From: JACQAP01 sp035548375
Lineage (GTDB): Bacteria; Pseudomonadota; Gammaproteobacteria; Burkholderiales; JACQAP01
Reading direction: 5' to 3'
DNA: 64,000 nt
Assembly (NCBI GenBank): GCA_035548375.1
Contig: DASZTG010000094.1
Location: forward strand, 1-64,000
This document shows, one piece after another, positions 8,411 through 17,314 of this stretch (the first letter of the stretch is position 1; every line of letters begins with the position of its first letter). Made by a program: the position numbers and the translations under genes. The notes under the pieces are model-generated. The model was not told the origin of the DNA, did not search any database, and worked only from the letters and a program-made list of their open reading frames with translations.

Positions 8411-9817
8411 GTGTTTCTACGATTCCTTTTGCCGGCAATGGTCGTGCTGCTGTCGATCTTGTCTGTGCAAGCCGCCGATCTTCCCGCGCTCGCGGGCACG
8501 GTGGAATTCGTCACGGGCAAGGCGTGGTTCCTCGATGCGGCCGGCAAGAGGCGCCCTGCCGTCAGGGGCGAAAGGCTGCGCTCTTCCGACACGGTGCTCA
8601 CGGGCGCGGACGGCGAAGTCCACCTCGACATGGACGACGGCGGCTACCTCGCGGTGCGGCCGAACACGCAGATCAAGGTCGAGCAATACCGCGCTCGCGG
8701 CGACAAGGACGATCGCGTCTTCCTGAACCTGCTGAAAGGCACGTTTCGCTCCTTCACCGGCTGGGTTCCCAAGGTCGCGCCGGACAATTACCAGGTCAGG
8801 ACCCTGACGGCGACCATAGGCGTGCGCGGCACCGACCACGAGCCGCTGTTCCTGCCCGAAGGCAGCGGCATCGGCGAAGCCGGCACCTACGACAAGGTCA
8901 ACGAAGGCGCCACCATCATCGACCACGCCTCCGGCCGGGTCGACGTGATGCCGAACACGGCAGGCTTCGCCCCGCTCTCGCCCGAAGGGAAAGCCCGGCT
9001 GCTGGAGCGCATTCCGGAATTCTTCCAGCCGACGCCGAACGAGGGCCTGCTGGAAGGACGCCACCAGAAGGTCCAGGAAAAGCTCAAGGAGAAGCTCGAA
9101 TCCCGACAGCGCCTGAATCGATCGCAAACGCGCGAAGGCGAACCGAATTCCAACGCCGCCAGCGAAATGCAGGAGACGCCGACCGATGGCGCGCCCGGAC
9201 TGAAGGAGGCGCCGGCCTCCACCCTGCCGCCGATAGCGCCGGCGGTGCCCGCCGCGGGTGCGGGTGGCGGCGCCGCCGCCGCGATCCCGTCGGCGGCCGC
9301 ACCGGCTGCGGCAACGTCTTTCTCACCCGCGGTTCCCGCAGTCCCGAATGTTGCGGCCCCGGCCGCCGCCGCGGCTGCCAGCGTGCCGGTTCCGAGTCCG
9401 GCATCGGCTATCCCGGCCGTTCCGGTGGGCACGTCGAATTCCTCGAGCGTGCCGGCGGCAGTCGCTGCGCCGGCGGCGAAGTCATTGTCGGCGCCGGATG
9501 CGGTCGCACCGGCAACCTCGGCGGCGAAGCCCGCGGCAGCACCAGCCAGCACGGATCGCCGGCCCGCCGCGGGACGCCCGCGTGGCGTTCAGGACCAGGA
9601 ACGCCCAGCAGCCGCCGATAGTCAGCCCGCGAAAGCCGCCACGCCCGCACCCGCCACGAGCGACCGCGAGCGGGTCTACAACGATCGTCGCAAGAAACAG
9701 CAGCAGGATCGCGAAGGCCTGTATGAAAGCGACCGCAACTCCGATCGCGATCGCGACCTCGACAAGGAACGCAATGCCGAGCGTGACGCGATTCGTCGCA
9801 GCAGGGAGCAGCGCTGA
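8411..9817 (+). CDS. Secreted FecR-domain protein with Ala/Pro-rich and charged tail
   Basis: A 468-residue exported protein. I chose the GTG at 8411 because GGGAGGGGCCG precedes it and it yields a signal peptide (LRFLLPAMVVLLSILSVQAA). Residues about 20-190 form a FecR domain: VEFVTGKAWFLDAAGKRRP, a RGERLRSSDTVLTGADGEV block and ATIGVRGTDHE, the usual end of the domain. Residues about 270-410 are low-complexity, dominated by Ala, Pro, Val and Ser. The last 60 residues are very rich in Asp, Arg, Glu and Lys. Unlike the classical FecR anti-sigma regulator, it has no zinc-finger N-terminus and no sigma-factor gene nearby, so it is probably a structural or binding protein in the envelope. Confidence 0.8.
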   Translation: MFLRFLLPAMVVLLSILSVQAADLPALAGTVEFVTGKAWFLDAAGKRRPAVRGERLRSSDTVLTGADGEVHLDMDDGGYLAVRPNTQIKVEQYRARGDKDDRVFLNLLKGTFRSFTGWVPKVAPDNYQVRTLTATIGVRGTDHEPLFLPEGSGIGEAGTYDKVNEGATIIDHASGRVDVMPNTAGFAPLSPEGKARLLERIPEFFQPTPNEGLLEGRHQKVQEKLKEKLESRQRLNRSQTREGEPNSNAASEMQETPTDGAPGLKEAPASTLPPIAPAVPAAGAGGGAAAAIPSAAAPAAATSFSPAVPAVPNVAAPAAAAAASVPVPSPASAIPAVPVGTSNSSSVPAAVAAPAAKSLSAPDAVAPATSAAKPAAAPASTDRRPAAGRPRGVQDQERPAAADSQPAKAATPAPATSDRERVYNDRRKKQQQDREGLYESDRNSDRDRDLDKERNAERDAIRRSREQR

Positions 9818-9885
9818 GGCCGTCGCCCGCCTCCGGGTCTGCGAAGGCTTGTGTCGTTGCCGCTGGAACTGGCTATCCTGCTTCG

Positions 9886-10641
9886 ATGCGGATCTTCATC
9901 GTCTTGCTGCTCGCATTCACGGCATGCGCCTGCGCGACCCGCAAAAGCGATGTGAAGGCACTCTGGCTGCCTGCGTCCCAGGATGCCTGGTCCAATGTTC
10001 CTCCCGAGGGATTGAAGCTGAAGCGCAAGGACGGATCAGCGGTGCTCGTGCCGGAAGAAGTCATCCACAACGTCGTCACGGTGAAGCATGCGCTGGAGCA
10101 GACGAGCCGCGTGCATGCCGACCTTGCGCTGGTGGAGATGGATTCGCCGAACGCGCTGGCATTCGAATACCAGGGCCGTCCGGTGATCGCGTTGTCGCTG
10201 ACTTGGCTCGACCGCCTGGGCATGGACGTCGATGCGCTGGCAACGACCGTCGGGCACGAGCTGGCCCACGTCGAGCTGGGCCATACCAGTGCGGCGCGGC
10301 AGAAACGCGACGACGCGGCGACGGGCACCAGCCAGGTTCTCGGCACGGTGCTGAACCTCGCCGGCGTGCCGATGGGGGGCACGATCGCGAGCCTGGGCGT
10401 GGCGGCTTACGCGCGATCCTTCACGCGAGACGAAGAACGGGCGGCCGACGACCTCGGCCTGCGCTGGGCGGTGGAGACCGGCTACGATCCCTGCGGCCGC
10501 TTCCGTACGATGCAGATGTACCGCTCGCTGCAAGCTTCGGGCATCGACCTGCCTTTCCTGTCGACACACCCGGGCGCGGCCGAGCGGTCGGATCTCGCGA
10601 ACGATTACTCGCTGAAGCTCGACGCACGGGCGTGCAAGTAA
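9886..10641 (+). CDS. M48 family metalloprotease, lipoprotein
   Basis: A 251-residue protein with an N-terminal lipoprotein-like signal (MRIFIVLLLAFTACACA). The zinc-protease motif HELAH is at residues 124-128, and the third ligand motif EERAAD is at 183-188, which fits the M48 (Ste24/BepA-like) arrangement H-E-x-x-H ... E-x-x-x-D. The segment between them contains a hydrophobic stretch that is common in LoiP/YcaL-type periplasmic proteases. Compared with BepA it lacks a TPR tail, so the closest functional analogues are short envelope quality-control proteases like LoiP. It stands alone between the FecR protein and a small secreted protein. Confidence 0.88.
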   Translation: MRIFIVLLLAFTACACATRKSDVKALWLPASQDAWSNVPPEGLKLKRKDGSAVLVPEEVIHNVVTVKHALEQTSRVHADLALVEMDSPNALAFEYQGRPVIALSLTWLDRLGMDVDALATTVGHELAHVELGHTSAARQKRDDAATGTSQVLGTVLNLAGVPMGGTIASLGVAAYARSFTRDEERAADDLGLRWAVETGYDPCGRFRTMQMYRSLQASGIDLPFLSTHPGAAERSDLANDYSLKLDARACK

Positions 10642-10839
10642 GCTCGTCGAAAGAAACTCGCTGTCATCGCGATGGCGAATTCCGGCGGCGAGTGCCATGC
10701 ATCGGCCGGGTACCGCGGGTGAATTCGAATGTCGCGAGAACCCGCAGGATCGTCGCGTGACTAACCCAACACGCCCACGAACGAATTTATGTCCCTCGTG
10801 AGTATTCCTGTCGCGAACATTCGAGCAAGGAGAGCAACG

Positions 10840-11115
10840 ATGAGCAAATTATTTCGGATACTCTTATCCGGCACCGCGGTGATTGTCCTGTCGCCGGCGA
10901 TTCCCGCCTTATCGGCCGACACGACGCCGCGGCCCGAATCGGACAGCAGCATGCGGGCAGCCGGCACGAACAACGCCGACGCGCCCGCACCCGACGCCGG
11001 CAAGAAATCTTCGCGCAAGCACAAGAAGCATGCGTCGAAATCCTCCAATGCCACGGGAGGCGGGCTTCCCGGCGGCGGCACGGCCGGCGATCCGGGCGGC
11101 AAGGCGGACAAGTAA
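10840..11115 (+). CDS. Small secreted Lys/Gly-rich protein, unknown function
   Basis: A 91-residue protein with a clear signal peptide (FRILLSGTAVIVLSPAIPAL, cleavage near residue 25) and a mature part without predicted structure: acidic/Ala-rich, then a run SSRKHKKHASK, then a Gly-rich end. AAGGAGAGCAACG precedes the ATG, which fixes the start; an in-frame ATG 51 bases upstream lacks such a site. No family is recognised. Composition suggests an intrinsically disordered periplasmic or envelope-associated peptide. Confidence 0.6.
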   Translation: MSKLFRILLSGTAVIVLSPAIPALSADTTPRPESDSSMRAAGTNNADAPAPDAGKKSSRKHKKHASKSSNATGGGLPGGGTAGDPGGKADK

Positions 11116-11164
11116 CCGGTACTGACCCTGCCGCAGCGACCATCCGGCAAGTTCCGATCGAGGG

Positions 11165-12097
11165 TCAGGTGTCCGGCGCGATCCGGTAAATGTTCTTGCC
11201 CGCGCGCTTGGCTTCGTAGAGCGCCGCGTCCGCGGCCTTCATGAGCGCGTCGACATCCTTGCCGCTTTGCGGATAAATGCCGATGCCGATGCTGATCGTG
11301 ACAGCCAGCGATTTCGCATCCAGGTCGTAGGGTTTCGAAACCGCGCCGAGGATCTTTTGTGCCATGCCCATGGCGTCGCCGGTACTGTGGATGTGCGGAA
11401 GCGTCACCACGAACTCGTCCCCGCCCAACCGCGCCACCGTATCCTCCTCGCGCACCGCGCCGGACAGCCTTCGCGAAACCGCTTTCAGCAGCGCGTCGCC
11501 GGCGGCATGCCCGTGCATGTCATTGATGGACTTGAAGCCGTCCAGGTCCAGGTACATGATCGCCATGCATCCCTTGCCGCGCTTCGCCTGGGCGATCGCC
11601 ATGGCCAGGCGATCGAGTAGCAGGCGCCGGTTCGCCATGCCGGTGAGCGGATCGTGCAGCGCGAGCGCTTCCAGCATCCTGGCGTGCTCGCGCGATTCCT
11701 CGTGCAGCAGGCGCACCTCGAGCAGGTTGTTGACGCGGGTCAGGAACTCCGGCGGATCGAAGGGCTTGCTGATGAAATCCTTGGCACCGCTTTCGAGCGC
11801 CCGCAGCTTGTGGCTGGGCTGCCCGGTCAGCGCCAGCACCGGCAGGTAGCTTCCGGCCTCGATCGGGCGCAGGCCCTCCATGACGTCGAAGCCGTCCATC
11901 TCCGGCATCTGCAGGTCGAGGATGATCAACGAGTAACGCTTGGCCCGATGCAGGTCGCTGACCGCATGCGGGTCGCTCGTGGCGTCGACGCAAACATAGC
12001 CTGCGGTCTTGAGCATCTGCTCGATGAGCAGCAGGTTCTGCTCATCGTCGTCCACGACGAGTATGCTTGCATTGCGTATTTTTCCGGCATCTACCAT
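11165..12097 (-). CDS. Response-regulator diguanylate cyclase (REC-GGDEF)
   Basis: A 310-residue two-domain signalling protein. Residues about 8-125 are a receiver domain: the acidic pocket VVDDDEQ, phospho-acceptor Asp in IILDLQMPEMDG, the conserved Thr in LALTGQ and Lys in FISKPF. Residues about 150-305 are a GGDEF domain with an intact active site RLGGDEFVV and the substrate motif DLDGFKSINDMHGHAAGD. So it should make c-di-GMP in response to phosphorylation. The start is uncertain: ATG at 12097 begins MVDAGKIRNASILVVDD, but ATG 12139 is also in frame. No cognate histidine kinase is adjacent. It runs divergently from the exonuclease III gene. Confidence 0.9.
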   Translation of the reverse strand: MVDAGKIRNASILVVDDDEQNLLLIEQMLKTAGYVCVDATSDPHAVSDLHRAKRYSLIILDLQMPEMDGFDVMEGLRPIEAGSYLPVLALTGQPSHKLRALESGAKDFISKPFDPPEFLTRVNNLLEVRLLHEESREHARMLEALALHDPLTGMANRRLLLDRLAMAIAQAKRGKGCMAIMYLDLDGFKSINDMHGHAAGDALLKAVSRRLSGAVREEDTVARLGGDEFVVTLPHIHSTGDAMGMAQKILGAVSKPYDLDAKSLAVTISIGIGIYPQSGKDVDALMKAADAALYEAKRAGKNIYRIAPDT

Positions 12098-12292
12098 GAC
12101 TTCAGAGCGAGGATTTTCCGTTGAATTGGCCGATTGCATTCGAGCCCGGATGGCACCGGACCCACCGCCCCTGCATGGGCCACGAACGGCCGAAAGAGTT
12201 CCCGTTGCAGGCAGGTTCGCGATCACGGAGCGCACCGCCGGGAGATCCAGGCGGCCCGGCCCGTTGTTGCCTACGACCGACTACGGCACCCG

Positions 12293-13036
12293 ATGAAAAT
12301 CGCCACCTGGAACGTTAACGGCATCCGCGCCCGCCAGGCGCAGTTTTGCGAATGGTTGGATCGCGAGCGCCCCGACGTCGTCTGCCTGCAGGAATTGAAG
12401 GCGGAGCCGGCGCAGATTCCGCATCAATGCCACCACGAGGACTACCACGTCTTCTGGCACGGCCTGCGCGCCTATTCCGGCGTGTCGCTGCACGTGCGCA
12501 AGGGACTGTTTTCCACCGAGCCCGTCTTCAGCCATCCGTCATTCGACATGGAATCGCGCATCGTGCAGGCGCAGTTCGGAAATCTCCTGCTGGCTTGCGT
12601 CTATGTGCCCAACGGCGGCAAGGACTATGAAGCGAAGCTGCGATTCCTGGCAAACCTCGCCGCCTGGACAAAACAGGTGCACGACGACGGGCAGGAGTTG
12701 GTGCTGTGCGGCGACATGAACGTCACGCGCAACGACATGGACGTGCATCCGAAGGAGAGGAAGGCCGGCGTCATCGGCCAGCGGGAAGATGAACGCGCGC
12801 TGTTCGAGCAACTGCTCGGCGGGCACCTGGTCGACGTTGGGCGCGCGCTGGATCCCGACAATCCCAACCTGTTCACCTGGTGGGCGCCGTGGCGCAACAT
12901 GCGCGCGCGCAACATCGGCTGGCGCATCGATTACATCCTCGCCTCGCCCGGCATCGCAGCGAAGGCCACGCAGTGCACGGTGCTGGCGGATTTTGGCACC
13001 AGCGACCACGCGCCGGTGATGATGACCACTTCCTAG
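12293..13036 (+). CDS. xth: Exodeoxyribonuclease III
   Basis: A 247-residue AP endonuclease/3'-5' exonuclease of the EEP superfamily. Visible motifs: MKIATWNVNGIRAR at the N-terminus, VVCLQELKAE with the metal-binding Glu, the CGDMNVTRNDMDVHP block, and the C-terminal RIDYILAS and TSDHAPV with the catalytic Asp-His. This is the base-excision-repair enzyme that cuts 5' of abasic sites in double-stranded DNA. The ATG at 12293 matches the family start. It is a lone gene, tail-to-tail with the following oxidoreductase gene with only six bases between their stop codons. Confidence 0.95.
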   Translation: MKIATWNVNGIRARQAQFCEWLDRERPDVVCLQELKAEPAQIPHQCHHEDYHVFWHGLRAYSGVSLHVRKGLFSTEPVFSHPSFDMESRIVQAQFGNLLLACVYVPNGGKDYEAKLRFLANLAAWTKQVHDDGQELVLCGDMNVTRNDMDVHPKERKAGVIGQREDERALFEQLLGGHLVDVGRALDPDNPNLFTWWAPWRNMRARNIGWRIDYILASPGIAAKATQCTVLADFGTSDHAPVMMTTS

Positions 13037-13042
13037 GGGCGG

Positions 13043-14320
13043 CTACGCTTCCTCGACGGGCTCCGGCCCGCGAGTCAACGTCGGAGTGGAAATCTTCACT
13101 ACGCTGCCGCTGCGCGCCGACTCGTAGATCGCCTCGATGATGCGCATGTCCTGCAAGCCCTCCTCGCCGGGCGTGTGCGGCTTCACGTCGTTGCGAATGC
13201 ACCAGGACATGTGGTCGATCTCCGCCACGAATTGATCGACCGGGTCGATGCGCGGCACCTGCAGGATTTCCTCGCCGTTCTCCACCCGCCCGATGCGCAT
13301 TTCGAGTCCGTGATAGGAGAAGGCCGGATTCATCTCCGCCCACGCCTCCGACCCGTGCACGCGGAAAAACTGCGACCGATGCGTGGCAAAGCTGGTCGCA
13401 CAGGTCGCGGTCAGTCCGCTCGGGAAGCGCAGGATGAAATGCGCGGACTCTTCGACTTCCTGGAAACGCGGATCGCTGGTGCGGCGATACGCCGACCCGG
13501 TGACCTCGAAGGGTTCCTCGCCAGACAGGAAACGTGCGGCGTTGATCGAGTAGATGCCCAGGTCGGCAAGCGGGCCGCCGCCGGAGAGTTCGTGCTTCAG
13601 GCGCCACTGCCCGGGATCGCCCACGTTCTGGGAATTCACGGAGACGAACTCCCGCAGTTCGCCCAGCTTCTTGTCGCGGATCATCTTGACGATCGCGCGA
13701 TCCATGGGCTCGTACTGGCTACGGTACGCGATCATCAGTTTCTTTTTCGCCGCCTCGCAGGCCGCGATCATGGTTTCGCACTGGCGCACGCTGATCGCCA
13801 TCGGCTTCTCGCACAGGACATGCTTGCCGGCGCGCGCCGCGCGGATCGTGAATTCGGCGTGCATGCCGTTCGGCAGGGCAATGTATACGGCGTCGACTTC
13901 CGGGTTGTCGGCGAGCTGGCCGTAGTTGCCGTAGTCATAGATCGAGTCCGGCCTGACCGCGTACTGGCGCGCAACCTTGCCGGCCTTGTCCGCGTCACCG
14001 CTGACCAGTGCCACCACCCGCGAACGCTTCGATTTGGCGATTGCCGGCAGCACCTCGCCGATCGCGAGGCGCCCCAGGCCGACTACTGCGTAACCCACCC
14101 GCTTGGGTGGCGGCTCCTTCGGCGTGACCGCTTTCTCGGGCTTTTCGGTAGGCGCCTGGATCGGCGGCATCTCGATGCGGTCTTCCTCGGCCGCTGACGC
14201 GATCAGGCTGCGCGATGCAAGCGCACCTGCCAAGCCACCTCCGAGGTACCCCAGAAATGAGCGCCGCGGCATGCCATCGGGCGCCGCCTGGCTCGTTTCG
14301 TCGATGGATTCTTCAGCCAT
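13043..14320 (-). CDS. Tat-exported Gfo/Idh/MocA oxidoreductase, glucose-fructose oxidoreductase-like
   Basis: A 425-residue NAD(P)-dependent oxidoreductase. The N-terminus has a twin-arginine signal (PRRSFLGYLGGGLAGALA), so the folded enzyme with its bound cofactor is sent to the periplasm, as for Zymomonas glucose-fructose oxidoreductase. The Rossmann motif VGYAVVGLGRLAIGEVLPAI is at about residue 75, and the catalytic-site motif CEKPMAI follows at about residue 165. The region YRSQYEPMDRA and GGGPLADLGIYSINAAR also match that subgroup. AGGAGTGAAC precedes the ATG at 14320. Its sugar substrate is not known. Confidence 0.9.
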   Translation of the reverse strand: MAEESIDETSQAAPDGMPRRSFLGYLGGGLAGALASRSLIASAAEEDRIEMPPIQAPTEKPEKAVTPKEPPPKRVGYAVVGLGRLAIGEVLPAIAKSKRSRVVALVSGDADKAGKVARQYAVRPDSIYDYGNYGQLADNPEVDAVYIALPNGMHAEFTIRAARAGKHVLCEKPMAISVRQCETMIAACEAAKKKLMIAYRSQYEPMDRAIVKMIRDKKLGELREFVSVNSQNVGDPGQWRLKHELSGGGPLADLGIYSINAARFLSGEEPFEVTGSAYRRTSDPRFQEVEESAHFILRFPSGLTATCATSFATHRSQFFRVHGSEAWAEMNPAFSYHGLEMRIGRVENGEEILQVPRIDPVDQFVAEIDHMSWCIRNDVKPHTPGEEGLQDMRIIEAIYESARSGSVVKISTPTLTRGPEPVEEA

Positions 14321-14548
14321 GTTCACTCCTGTTGTCGCGATGCGGCGACTGGCCAGAGGCGCGATTCGCCGCATTCGGTGAATCTGGGACGCCCCGGCGC
14401 GCCGGAAGTTTTGTGACGACACAAATGTTGCAGGAACGTCGCGCAATGACGACGTGGCCCTGCATTGCCCCTGGACATGTCGTGTACCGCGAGGAACCGA
14501 CTGCCGCCTTCGCTGTCGACCTTCGAGTCGCGACCGAGGAGGACATCA

Positions 14549-14854
14549 ATGGACTTGAACACGCGAACCGACAGGGCCAGCCGCGGCGCGGCCAATATCA
14601 TGCACACCATCCGTGACCAGTTGATCAAGCGCGGACGCCGGCCCGAGGAGATTACGCTGGCCTGGTTTCCAGACCCGGACAAGGTTCCCCTGCCTGAGGC
14701 GCCGGAACTGAAGGCAATCATGGCCGGCGGCTCGAGCGTGCGCCAGATGTTCTCGACCGAAGAACTCGAAGTCTCCAGCCAGCGGCTGGAACGCGACTCG
14801 GTGCTGGCGAAAATCAACCTTATCGTGGAGAGCCTGCATGCCGGGTTACCGTAA
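14549..14854 (+). CDS. Hypothetical protein
   Basis: A 101-residue soluble protein without a recognised family. The start ATG at 14549 has an excellent ribosome binding site (CGAGGAGGACATCA). The N-terminus is basic, the C-terminal third (LEVSSQRLERDSVLAKINLI) looks helical, and there are no cysteines, signal peptide or membrane segments. It is divergent from the Gfo/Idh gene and convergent with the ThuA gene. Coding is supported by the ribosome binding site and by typical third-position GC, but nothing more can be said about function. Confidence 0.6.
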   Translation: MDLNTRTDRASRGAANIMHTIRDQLIKRGRRPEEITLAWFPDPDKVPLPEAPELKAIMAGGSSVRQMFSTEELEVSSQRLERDSVLAKINLIVESLHAGLP

Positions 14855-14910
14855 CGAAAGCGGGAAGGGTGGAGGGTGCCCGACTTCGCTGGATACAGGG
14901 CTTCGCCCAT

Positions 14911-14936
14911 AAAGGGGGAAGGGGGAAAGGGGAAGG
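14911..14936 (+). repeat. G-rich polypurine tract in a convergent junction
   Basis: The tract consists of three runs of four or five G separated by two or three A, then a GG. It lies between the stop codons of two convergent genes. On the minus strand it makes the end of the ThuA transcript C-rich, which could favour Rho loading; on the plus strand it could form a G-quadruplex. Both are inference. Confidence 0.5.
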
Positions 14937-14979
14937 CAGGTTGGAATTCCCGGGGATTTTCCGGTTCACCGATTGCGAT

Positions 14980-15732
14980 TCATCGTCTTCCCTCGGCACC
15001 GGCCGCCCACAGGATGCCGCCGCGCAAGTGTTCGCGAAACAGTGGTTCGCCGTAGGCTTCGCCGCCATGGCCGAGTGCTGTGTACCACGCGCGGCCGCCA
15101 TCGTATTCGTGGCACCAGGCCACCGGATGGTTTGCGCCCATGCGGCCGCCGCGATAGGACCTTTCGTCGATGCGAATCAGGATCGTTAGACCGGGATCGG
15201 GATCGTTTCGAAAGTCATACCATTCATCCACGCGCTTCCAGCTGATGGGCAAATTCCGCGTCGACGGATGCGATGCGTCCGTAACCTCCAGCCTGGCCTG
15301 CTGGATCGCAGGATGCCGCTTGAAGTAATTCCCCACCAATGCGCCGTACCACGGCCACTCATAGCCCGAGTCGGTCGCGGCATGGATGCCGACGAAGGCG
15401 CCGCCGTGACGGACGTATCGCTCGAATGCGGCGCGTTCTTCCGCATCCAGCACTTCGCCGGTCGTGCTCAGGAAAATGACTTCGCGATACCGCGCGAGAT
15501 TGGCATCGTTGAACGCCTTGCCGTCTTCCGTCGCGTCGACCGAGAAATTGTCCTGATCGCCCAGGGCACGAATGGCTTCTATGCCCGCGGGAATCGAATC
15601 GTGCCGGTAACCCGCCGTCTTCGAAAATACCAGCACCGCGAACAGCGGGCCATTGTCGGCGCGGGCGGAAGCCTTCGGCATGATCCCAGCCAGCAGGATC
15701 GACAGCAGGAACATCGACAGCCGATGGCGCAC
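14980..15732 (-). CDS. Secreted ThuA-domain protein
   Basis: A 250-residue exported protein of the ThuA (glutamine-amidotransferase-like) superfamily. I chose the GTG at 15732 because GAGGAGATATCAA lies directly before it and it gives a full signal peptide (RHRLSMFLLSILLAGIMPKA). The ThuA landmarks are VLVFSKTAGYRHDSI, FLSTTGEVLD, GAFVGIHAATDSGYEWPWYG and, near the C-terminus, WYTALGHGGEAY. The catalytic Cys of true amidotransferases is not in the expected place, as usual in ThuA. ThuA-like proteins are associated with carbohydrate metabolism (trehalose utilisation or secreted glycosidase-like roles). Confidence 0.9.
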   Translation of the reverse strand: MRHRLSMFLLSILLAGIMPKASARADNGPLFAVLVFSKTAGYRHDSIPAGIEAIRALGDQDNFSVDATEDGKAFNDANLARYREVIFLSTTGEVLDAEERAAFERYVRHGGAFVGIHAATDSGYEWPWYGALVGNYFKRHPAIQQARLEVTDASHPSTRNLPISWKRVDEWYDFRNDPDPGLTILIRIDERSYRGGRMGANHPVAWCHEYDGGRAWYTALGHGGEAYGEPLFREHLRGGILWAAGAEGRR

Positions 15733-15748
15733 TTGATATCTCCTCGAA

Positions 15749-16618
15749 TCAGGACGCCGGCCTGAGCAGTACATAGGCCGAGAACCTGCGCATCTCGAGC
15801 CTGCGCTCGGGCGGTGCCAGCATGCTGAGGATGCGAAAAACGATGCGCGCAGGTAATGGGAACGGCGGCGCGCGGCCGCGCCGGTCGCCCTCGTCGGTCA
15901 GGTAACGGATCGTCTCCGCTTCCCAGCCGTGTCCGCGGAAAAACGCGAACCAGTCGTCGGGATCGAACTTGAACGGCGCGTTGCGCATCTTCTCGTTCAT
16001 CCGGGTGCGCTTGCGGAATTTCATCGCCTCCTTCGAGAAATAATCCAGCAGCCAGTGCCGCATATTCGCGTTCGCACGCAAGTCGCCGGCGAGTTCGCCG
16101 GCTTCCTCGACGCCCAGGTAAGGCACCACGCCCTCGGTCAGCACCAGGATGTTCCCGAAGCGTGCGTTTACGTCTGCAAGGAAGGCCTTGCGCGCGGACG
16201 GTTCGGCAAGATCGATTTTCACGCGATCGAGCTTGCAGCGAGGTTTCGCGGCCGCCAGATTTTCTTGCTTGTATTCCACGACGCGCGCGTAGTCCGCCTC
16301 TATCCACTGCAGCGAAGCGGGCAGCTCCAGGCGATAAGGCCTCGCATCCAGGCCCGCGCCGAGGTTCAGCACGCAATCGGCGCCGGTTCGCACCGCCGCC
16401 AGGATGATGTCGTCGATGATGACGGTGCGCATCGCGATCAACCACGCCGTCATGCGCGCCGCCGGCATGCCGGCGGCTATCCTTGCGCCGCGTTCGCTGG
16501 CCAGGCGCCCGGCGAAAGGATCGCGAAACAGGGCATCGGCGCGCGCGGATTCCTGTGCGCGATAATGCGCAACCCAGAATGCGGTGTCGGAAACGTCGTT
16601 GATCAGGGGTTCTTCCAT
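15749..16618 (-). CDS. Class I SAM-dependent O-methyltransferase (COG3315 type)
   Basis: A 289-residue methyltransferase of the PPM1/leucine-carboxyl-methyltransferase-like family. The N-terminal SDTAFWVAHYRAQES and the DPFAGRLASERG block are diagnostic for this family, followed by the SAM-binding motif VLNLGAGLDARPYRL, the second acidic motif WIEADYARV and VLTEGVVPYLG. Such enzymes methylate carboxyl or hydroxyl groups on small molecules; the substrate is not known. I chose ATG 16618 since family members begin a few residues before the SDTAF block. It ends 17 bases before the ThuA start, so the two probably share a transcript. Confidence 0.88.
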   Translation of the reverse strand: MEEPLINDVSDTAFWVAHYRAQESARADALFRDPFAGRLASERGARIAAGMPAARMTAWLIAMRTVIIDDIILAAVRTGADCVLNLGAGLDARPYRLELPASLQWIEADYARVVEYKQENLAAAKPRCKLDRVKIDLAEPSARKAFLADVNARFGNILVLTEGVVPYLGVEEAGELAGDLRANANMRHWLLDYFSKEAMKFRKRTRMNEKMRNAPFKFDPDDWFAFFRGHGWEAETIRYLTDEGDRRGRAPPFPLPARIVFRILSMLAPPERRLEMRRFSAYVLLRPAS

Positions 16619-16706
16619 GGATACATTATGCAGCGCGGCCAGCCGTGCCGCCCAACCGATCACGAACCGAGCATGCCAGTCGATCTGAAAGCTGACAAAC
16701 CCGAAA

Positions 16707-16997
16707 GTGAAAGCGGCCATCGAAGCCCTGCAAGCTGGCGATCGCAACACGTGGTCGGCGCTGTTTGAACCGGATGCCAAGCTGTACGACGACGGCTTGC
16801 CGCGCAGCCTGGAAAAATACACGATGGATGCGCTCGGACACGAGCGATTCACTTCGATCGACACGGTCGAGACCGGCGGGCTCGACCTGACGGGCGCCTT
16901 TCATTCCGACCAATGGGGTGACTTCCGAACCTATCTCCGGTTCAAACTATCGTCATCCGGAAAAATCGCGAGACTCGACATCGGCCGGGCGGACTGA
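16707..16997 (+). CDS. NTF2-like (SnoaL fold) protein
   Basis: A 96-residue protein. The N-terminal pattern KAAIEALQAGDRNTWSALFE and the following DAKLYDDG are typical of the nuclear-transport-factor-2/SnoaL cone fold, as is the later TYLRFKLSSSGKIARLDIGR strand pair. The start is GTG 16707; an in-frame stop lies 19 bases upstream, which limits alternatives, and no strong ribosome binding site is seen. It lies 14 bases before the small membrane protein gene at 17012. Ligand or catalytic role is unknown. Confidence 0.7.
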   Translation: MKAAIEALQAGDRNTWSALFEPDAKLYDDGLPRSLEKYTMDALGHERFTSIDTVETGGLDLTGAFHSDQWGDFRTYLRFKLSSSGKIARLDIGRAD

Positions 16998-17011
16998 AGG
17001 AGGAGGAATCC

Positions 17012-17272
17012 ATGCATACCGTCATCGTCATCTGCACGGGATTCGTGCTGCTCGGCCTGTGCGCGGTGGTCGGCTACCTGTATGGCGGGAAGCCGGCACT
17101 GGCGCCGGCCGTGCTCGCATTCCTGCCGATCTGGCTGGCCGGCGCCGGCTTCAACATGGTCATGGGCGTGAAAAGCGCGGGCTACTCCGTTGCGGAAGAA
17201 ACGCCGATGTTCTTCCTGGTATTCGGCATGCCGGCCATCGTGGCAATCGGCCTGTGGTGGTGGCTGCGCTGA
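17012..17272 (+). CDS. Small integral membrane protein, unknown function
   Basis: An 86-residue protein with three hydrophobic segments, at about residues 4-25, 31-50 and 65-85, and the short loop KSAGYSVAEETP between the last two. AAGGAGGAGGAATCC precedes its ATG, a strong ribosome binding site. It follows the NTF2-like gene by 14 bases, so the pair is probably an operon. No named family is recognised; the ending GLWWWLR is distinctive. Confidence 0.65.
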   Translation: MHTVIVICTGFVLLGLCAVVGYLYGGKPALAPAVLAFLPIWLAGAGFNMVMGVKSAGYSVAEETPMFFLVFGMPAIVAIGLWWWLR

Positions 17273-17314
17273 CCTTCCCCGGCTGGTCCGGCAGCAGCCG
17301 TATCGCGACGCGCG

